A stretch of DNA of 64,000 nt from Vibrio gangliei (GTDB lineage: Bacteria > Pseudomonadota > Gammaproteobacteria > Enterobacterales > Vibrionaceae). A model generated the notes under the pieces. The model was not told the DNA's origin, did no database searches, and saw only the letters and a list, made by a program, of their open reading frames with translations. The stretch is taken from positions 310,001 through 374,000 of the forward strand of contig NZ_AP021869.1 of the NCBI RefSeq assembly GCF_026001925.1, written 5' to 3'. Numbering within the stretch: position 1 is the stretch's first letter; each line of letters opens with the position of its first letter. The translations under genes were made by a program, and so were the position numbers. Shown here piece after piece: positions 58,493-64,000 of this stretch.

Positions 58493-60210
58493 AGTATTCT
58501 CATTTTCGAGCACTGTGTTTGCTCCTGACATGTTGGTTTGGTGTTGCTTTTGCTGCGACAGCCAATACTTTGGATAGTATTCGTGTTTGGCCATCACCAC
58601 ATGATACGCGTGTTGTGATGGACATGGGTACTGAGCCTCAATATAGCTATTTTACTTTGACTAGCCCAAACCGTTTGGTGGTGGATCTTAAGCAAACTCA
58701 GCTTAAGACCAAGTTACCGGTCTTGGTCAAAGACAGCCCAGTGTTAACTAAAATTCGTAAAAGTAGCCCTGCCGACGCTTCAAGCTACCGTTTAGTGTTT
58801 GAATTAAAATCAAAGCAAGACGCTGAAATTTTCAAATTAGCGCCTACCGCAGATGGACAATATGGTCATCGTTTAGTCATTGACTTTAAACATGAAGGTG
58901 GCAGCTCGGCTTCTTCTAATACTTCATCTTCTTCCGAGACTAAGTTGCCAGCACCGATTCCTACTACAACGTCTAAATCAGCAACTAAGATAGTGGTTGC
59001 TATTGACCCTGGCCATGGTGGCGAAGATCCTGGTTCGATTGGTCCAACACGTAAATATGAAAAACATATTACTCTTGCAATAGCAAAGAAAGTTGCCGAT
59101 CAGCTGAATCGTACATCCAATATTCATGCAGTACTGACTCGTACTGGTGATTACTATGTGAATTTGAATAAACGTTCTGAAATAGCACGTAAAAATAAGT
59201 CGTTACTATTGGTTTCTATCCATGCAGATAGTTACACCACACCTGGCCCTCGTGGTGCTTCTGTGTTTGTACTGAGTACTCGTCGCGCTAATACTGAAAT
59301 TGGTCGTTGGGTGGTAAAGAAAGAGGAGCAGTCTGAATTGTTAGGCGGCGGCGGTATTTTATTGTCGAAGAACAGTAATGATAAAAACGTTAGCCAAACA
59401 GTATTGGATTTGCAATTTAGTCACTCGCAAACTGAAGGTAATAAGCTTGCTTTAAAGGTTATTCAGGAGCTAAGACAAGTGACTCGCATGCATACTTCTA
59501 AGCCGGTTTATGCCAGCTTGGCGGTACTAAAGTCACCGGATATTCCTTCTATTTTGGTGGAGACGGGCTTTATTTCTAACCCACAAGAAGAAAAGTTATT
59601 AGTACAAAACTACCACCAAAATCAGTTAGCGAGTGCCATTTCAAAGGCTGTAGTGCAATATTTTAAAGATAATCCACCTGAAGGCATGATTGTGGTTAAT
59701 CATCCATCAGGTACTACTCATAAAGTGAAAAGTGGCGAATCTTTATCGGTCATTGCCAGCAATTATGGTACGACGACAGCAAACTTAAAAAGCTGGAATA
59801 ATTTAAAAAGTTCGACGGTTTATGTCGGCCAAGAGTTGAAAGTTGCTTCACCAAGTGCCACATCAAGCAGTAGTTCAGCTCCAGCTGCGATCTCTAATAG
59901 CGACCATATGACGACTTACGTAGTTAAAAACGGGGATTATTTAGGTAAGATTGCTGAGAAGTATTCGGTATCTGTGAACAGTATTAAGCAGCAAAATAAT
60001 ATGCGTTCGAATACTTTGAAGGTGGGACAAACATTAAAAATCCCTGTGTCGAGCAAACCGAAGAGCATCACTTATCAAGTTCAACGAGGTGATTTCCTCG
60101 GTAAAATCGCTGATAAGTATGGTGTCAGTGTGGCTGATATACGTAAAGCCAATAATTTACGTTCAGACAGTTTAGCAGTGGGGCAAAAGCTGACAATTCC
60201 ACAATCATAA
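58486..60210 (+). CDS. amiB: N-acetylmuramoyl-L-alanine amidase AmiB with LysM repeats
   Basis: This 574-residue periplasmic zinc amidase splits septal peptidoglycan. The order is signal peptide (to about residue 24), AMIN domain (about 28-130), Ser-rich linker, Amidase_3 catalytic domain (about 165-395: [43 protein letters not shown]) and three LysM repeats ([60 protein letters not shown]). E. coli AmiB lacks LysM; Vibrio AmiB has it. The GTG at 58486 overlaps tsaE. It is activated by EnvC-type factors, here encoded at 13.8-15.0 kb. Confidence 0.95.
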   Translation: MLKYSHFRALCLLLTCWFGVAFAATANTLDSIRVWPSPHDTRVVMDMGTEPQYSYFTLTSPNRLVVDLKQTQLKTKLPVLVKDSPVLTKIRKSSPADASSYRLVFELKSKQDAEIFKLAPTADGQYGHRLVIDFKHEGGSSASSNTSSSSETKLPAPIPTTTSKSATKIVVAIDPGHGGEDPGSIGPTRKYEKHITLAIAKKVADQLNRTSNIHAVLTRTGDYYVNLNKRSEIARKNKSLLLVSIHADSYTTPGPRGASVFVLSTRRANTEIGRWVVKKEEQSELLGGGGILLSKNSNDKNVSQTVLDLQFSHSQTEGNKLALKVIQELRQVTRMHTSKPVYASLAVLKSPDIPSILVETGFISNPQEEKLLVQNYHQNQLASAISKAVVQYFKDNPPEGMIVVNHPSGTTHKVKSGESLSVIASNYGTTTANLKSWNNLKSSTVYVGQELKVASPSATSSSSSAPAAISNSDHMTTYVVKNGDYLGKIAEKYSVSVNSIKQQNNMRSNTLKVGQTLKIPVSSKPKSITYQVQRGDFLGKIADKYGVSVADIRKANNLRSDSLAVGQKLTIPQS

Positions 60211-60234
60211 TCAATTCAATGGTGCAGTAGCGTT

Positions 60235-62133
60235 ATGGCAATAAAAATTTTACCAGCTCGATTAGCGAACCAAATTGCAGCCGGTGAAGTGGTTGAACGT
60301 CCTGCATCGGTCGTTAAAGAATTAGTGGAAAACAGTATCGACTCGGGGGCAACTCGAATCGATGTGGATATTGAAAAAGGTGGCAGCAAACTGATCCGTG
60401 TACGAGATAACGGTTCAGGAATTGAAAAAGACGAACTCGGTCTTGCGCTTAGCCGTCATGCAACTTCGAAAATTCACTCACTAGATGATCTGGAAGCTAT
60501 CTTGAGTCTGGGGTTTCGTGGGGAAGCGCTTGCGAGTATCAGCTCGGTTTCACGTCTTACGTTAACATCACGTACCGCCACACAATCGGAAGCCTGGTCT
60601 GCTTATGCCGAAGGGCGAGACATGGCGGTGCAATTGACACCTGCCGCTCACCCAGTAGGAACGACAGTGGAAGTCGTGGATCTGTTTTTTAATACACCGG
60701 CACGCCGAAAATTCCTTCGCACTGAAAAAACGGAATTTACTCATATTGATGAGCTCCTTAAACGCATTGCGCTAAGTTGTTTTTCCGTGTCTATTACTTT
60801 AAGACACAACGGAAAAGTGGTGCGTCAATATCGAGCCGCAAAAACAGATATCCAAATTGAAAAACGAGTATCAGCTGTTTGTGGAAGTGGTTTTATGGAG
60901 CATGCTGTCAAAATTGAACTGGCTCATGATGATCTGAAATTACATGGCTGGATCACCACGCCGGATGGTGCTCGGAGCCAAAGCGATCTGCAATATTGCT
61001 ACGTTAATGGCCGTATGATGCGTGATAAGTTAATTAATCATGCAATACGCCAAAGTTATGAGAATACGTTGCGCCCCGAGCAATTTGCCACTTATGTTCT
61101 GTTTATTGAAGTCGACCCGCACCAAGTGGATGTCAATGTGCATCCAGCCAAACACGAAGTTCGTTTTCATCAAGCTCGCTTAGTGCATGATTTTATTTAC
61201 CAAGCCTTAAGTGACGCCTTGGCGCAAAGTATTGATTTGATCCCAGCTTCTGTTTCTCAGTCGGCTTATGCAACACCCAACACGAGTCAATTCTCAGAGC
61301 ATTCGATACAAGAACGCGCCCGTGAATCATCGCCTAGAGACTATTCAGGAGAAAAAGCATGGGATGCCTCTCGTCATACAAGCAAAGGCCATTCATCAGT
61401 AAGTAAAGGACGCTATTCTGCACCATCGCCAGCCTCTTCTGTTGTGCAAAAAAGGCAAACGGAAGCTTACCGCTCTTTATTTGAACCGATGACGGTGGAC
61501 AGTGATGAGAAGCTTGAGCCGATAGATAATCAACCTGCAGAGCAGTCTTCTCAACAAACATCTTCGCTGCTAACCGTAGATTCGCTCGGTAAATCATTGG
61601 CAGTGATCCAAGATGTGTATTTACTGATGCAAAATTCGCAAGGCTGTCATTTGATAGATCTTGTTAAAGCTGAAGCCATTAAAATTCAAGGTCAATTTCA
61701 AGGTGCCGAAACGCTTCCTTTAAAAGCACAGCCTTTACTTATCCCCCTTAATATACCGATGTTGAAAGAAGATATTGAAGTGATTCAATCTCATCAAGCC
61801 GTGTTACAACAGCTTGGCATAGACTTACAGACAAAGAGTAAAGCCAGCGTTATGGTGATGGGAGTCCCTCAACCTTTAAGGCAACAAAATTTGCAGCAGC
61901 TGATCCCAGCTTTATTGGCCGAGCTAAAAAACCAGCCGAATGTGAATTTAGGCTTGATCACACAATGGTTAACCCGCAAGATCGCTGTGAGTAAGCCGAG
62001 TTACCGTTTATCGGAAGCGATTCAATTGGTATCAGAGCTGGAACAAATATGGGGTAATCAGCTACCTTTCGCTGATTTTAACTGGATCTGCCCCGTCGAT
62101 TTTTCTCAAACAATACTGGCATTGAAATCATGA
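60235..62133 (+). CDS. mutL: DNA mismatch repair protein MutL
   Basis: This 632-residue GHKL ATPase couples MutS to MutH in methyl-directed repair. The ATPase motifs are [26 protein letters not shown] and [10 protein letters not shown], and the C-terminal dimerisation domain follows an unstructured Ser/Gln linker at about 350-430. It lacks the DQHA(X)2E(X)4E endonuclease motif, as in MutH-containing bacteria. It overlaps miaA by 4 bases. Confidence 0.97.
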   Translation: MAIKILPARLANQIAAGEVVERPASVVKELVENSIDSGATRIDVDIEKGGSKLIRVRDNGSGIEKDELGLALSRHATSKIHSLDDLEAILSLGFRGEALASISSVSRLTLTSRTATQSEAWSAYAEGRDMAVQLTPAAHPVGTTVEVVDLFFNTPARRKFLRTEKTEFTHIDELLKRIALSCFSVSITLRHNGKVVRQYRAAKTDIQIEKRVSAVCGSGFMEHAVKIELAHDDLKLHGWITTPDGARSQSDLQYCYVNGRMMRDKLINHAIRQSYENTLRPEQFATYVLFIEVDPHQVDVNVHPAKHEVRFHQARLVHDFIYQALSDALAQSIDLIPASVSQSAYATPNTSQFSEHSIQERARESSPRDYSGEKAWDASRHTSKGHSSVSKGRYSAPSPASSVVQKRQTEAYRSLFEPMTVDSDEKLEPIDNQPAEQSSQQTSSLLTVDSLGKSLAVIQDVYLLMQNSQGCHLIDLVKAEAIKIQGQFQGAETLPLKAQPLLIPLNIPMLKEDIEVIQSHQAVLQQLGIDLQTKSKASVMVMGVPQPLRQQNLQQLIPALLAELKNQPNVNLGLITQWLTRKIAVSKPSYRLSEAIQLVSELEQIWGNQLPFADFNWICPVDFSQTILALKS

Positions 62134-63068
62134 CATCAACACAACCTCTCGCTTTATTCCTAATGGGGCCAACGGCATCAGGTAAAACCGATCTCGCGAT
62201 ACGTTTACGCCAACATTACCCTGTTGAAATTATTAGTGTTGATTCGGCATTGATTTATAAAGGTATGGATATTGGTACGGCCAAACCGGATGCCGAAGAG
62301 CAAGCCTTAGCACCGCACCGCTTGATTGATATTCTTGATCCTAGTGAGTCGTATTCAGCAGCGGACTTTCGTCGTGATGCTTTACAGCAGATGGAAGAGA
62401 TTGTGGCGGCAGGAAAAATTCCATTATTGGTCGGTGGTACCATGCTGTATTACAAAGCTTTATTAGAAGGTTTGTCGCCATTGCCAGCGGCTGATCCTGA
62501 AATACGTCAGAAAATTGAAAAAGAAGCACAACAAAAAGGTTGGGAAGTCTTGCATCAAGAATTGGCAGGTATTGATCCTGTTTCCGCTGAACGTATTCAT
62601 CCCAATGATCCTCAGCGTTTATCTCGAGCCTTAGAAGTGTTCCGAATTTCAGGAAAAACGTTGACTGAGTTGACGGAACAAAAAGGCGAACCATTGCCTT
62701 ATGAGGTGAAACAGTTTGCCATTATGCCAAAAGAACGCTCCGAGCTTCATCGCCGTATTGAGTTACGATTTGAAAAAATGATCGCTGCTGGCTTTGAACA
62801 AGAAGTCATCAATTTACGTAATCGAGGTGATCTACATCTTGATCTGCCATCTATTCGTTGCGTTGGCTATCGTCAGATGTGGGAATATCTGGATGGGAAT
62901 GGTACATTGGAAGACGCTGTGTTTCGTGGTGTGTGTGCTACGCGTCAATTGGCAAAGCGACAAATTACTTGGTTACGCAGTTGGAACGATTTGACTTGGC
63001 TAGATAGTGAAGATATTGATTCTGCCTTTACTATCGTTTCATGCCAAATCGAAGCATATTGTCGTTAA
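62130..63068 (+). CDS. miaA: tRNA dimethylallyltransferase MiaA
   Basis: This 312-residue enzyme adds dimethylallyl to A37 of UNN-decoding tRNAs. It shows the P-loop [33 protein letters not shown], the DxxR-type segment and [13 protein letters not shown]. The ATG overlaps the mutL stop (ATGA). In E. coli the miaA-hfq segment has its own promoters; here 357 bases with hairpins precede hfq. Confidence 0.97.
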   Translation: MTSTQPLALFLMGPTASGKTDLAIRLRQHYPVEIISVDSALIYKGMDIGTAKPDAEEQALAPHRLIDILDPSESYSAADFRRDALQQMEEIVAAGKIPLLVGGTMLYYKALLEGLSPLPAADPEIRQKIEKEAQQKGWEVLHQELAGIDPVSAERIHPNDPQRLSRALEVFRISGKTLTELTEQKGEPLPYEVKQFAIMPKERSELHRRIELRFEKMIAAGFEQEVINLRNRGDLHLDLPSIRCVGYRQMWEYLDGNGTLEDAVFRGVCATRQLAKRQITWLRSWNDLTWLDSEDIDSAFTIVSCQIEAYCR

Positions 63069-63704
<636 letters not shown>

Positions 63705-63760
63705 TAACTTTCAGCGAATTTTTATCAATTATTGTCAACAACGATTAAGGAGCGGACTGC

Positions 63761-64000
63761 TTGTTTGACCGTTATGAAGCCGGTGAGCAGGCTGTACTTG
63801 TTCATGTCAACTTCACACAAGAAGGTGAGTGGGAAGATCTCAGCGAATTTGAAATGCTGGTGTCTTCCGCTGGCGTCACATCGCTACAGGTTGTAACAGG
63901 TAGCCGCCAATCTCCACATACGAAATATTATGTTGGAACCGGTAAAGCACAAGAAATCGCCGATACAGTGAAAGCTGTAGGTGCGGAAATCGTGATATTC
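63761..64000 (+). CDS. hflX: Ribosome-associated GTPase HflX (5' part only)
   Basis: Only the first 80 codons are inside the window. The TTG start at 63761 has AAGGAG 8 bases upstream, and the translation FDRYEAGEQAVLVHVNFTQE matches HflX (E. coli also uses a rare start here). HflX splits stalled 70S ribosomes during stress. It runs in frame to the right edge. Confidence 0.93.
   Translation, partial: MFDRYEAGEQAVLVHVNFTQEGEWEDLSEFEMLVSSAGVTSLQVVTGSRQSPHTKYYVGTGKAQEIADTVKAVGAEIVIF

Overview
The window reads as chromosomal DNA of a Vibrio or close Vibrionaceae relative. This is inferred from protein resemblance and gene order (gpmM/envC beside yibN-secB-gpsA-cysE; epmB/efp; frdABCD/epmA; psd-rsgA-orn-tRNA-queG; tsaE-amiB-mutL-miaA-hfq-hflX), from an AmiB with LysM repeats, and from many degenerate AT/CTCG-rich intergenic repeats. 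No species is assigned.

Layout. (1) 1-9.7 kb: exopolysaccharide/capsule export. A minus-strand set wza-wzb-wzc, an unfamiliar lipoprotein and a YjbH-type outer-membrane protein cut by the left edge lies back to back with wecA and ugd. (2) 9.7-13.7 kb: a DHH-family protein, a Phd/RelE-type toxin-antitoxin pair and a GGDEF gene broken by two frameshifts. (3) 13.8-24.3 kb: housekeeping block envC-gpmM, yibN, secB, gpsA, cysE, a MATE exporter and groESL behind a sigma-32-type promoter. (4) 24.9-30.2 kb: a sugar operon of LacI-type regulator, GH13 alpha-glucosidase, PTS EIICB and an endonuclease/exonuclease/phosphatase-family enzyme. I propose that it imports a disaccharide as a phosphate, dephosphorylates it and then hydrolyses it. 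(5) 30.2-32.7 kb: a patch of debris (IS66 transposase tail, a possible IS903-type end, a DNA-methylase/specificity-subunit tail, small orphan ORFs) around a small basic protein gene and a short GreA/B-domain gene. (6) 32.8-38.7 kb: LysR regulator, L-lactate permease and dehydrogenase, and a secreted pectate lyase. (7) 38.7-45 kb: small periplasmic protein, ModF-like double ATPase, MgtC-like protein, AcuI-type reductase, a ParDE module with a frameshifted toxin, and a LysR regulator. (8) 44.3-54 kb: EpmB, EF-P, fumarate reductase, EpmA, a DMT transporter, a glycerophosphodiesterase and Psd. (9) 54-64 kb: RsgA, Orn, a Gly-fMet-Gly tRNA cluster, QueG and the tsaE-amiB-mutL-miaA-hfq-hflX run, cut by the right edge.

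Most notable points. The gene-free stretch between the tRNA cluster and queG carries an inverted pair of perfect DnaA boxes plus weaker boxes and four GATC sites in about 300 bases. It lies where, as I recall, E. coli has its DnaA-titration locus datA, so it is a candidate datA-like (or origin-like) replication-control site. The sugar operon carries what looks like a Gram-negative version of the phosphatase-dependent maltose route. A 137-bp nested palindrome, a family of intergenic repeats and several frameshifted genes are also recorded.

Functional links inside the window: EnvC activates AmiB-type amidases; EpmA and EpmB modify EF-P; Wza/Wzb/Wzc act with WecA- and Ugd-dependent glycan synthesis; LldP and LldD take up and oxidise L-lactate.
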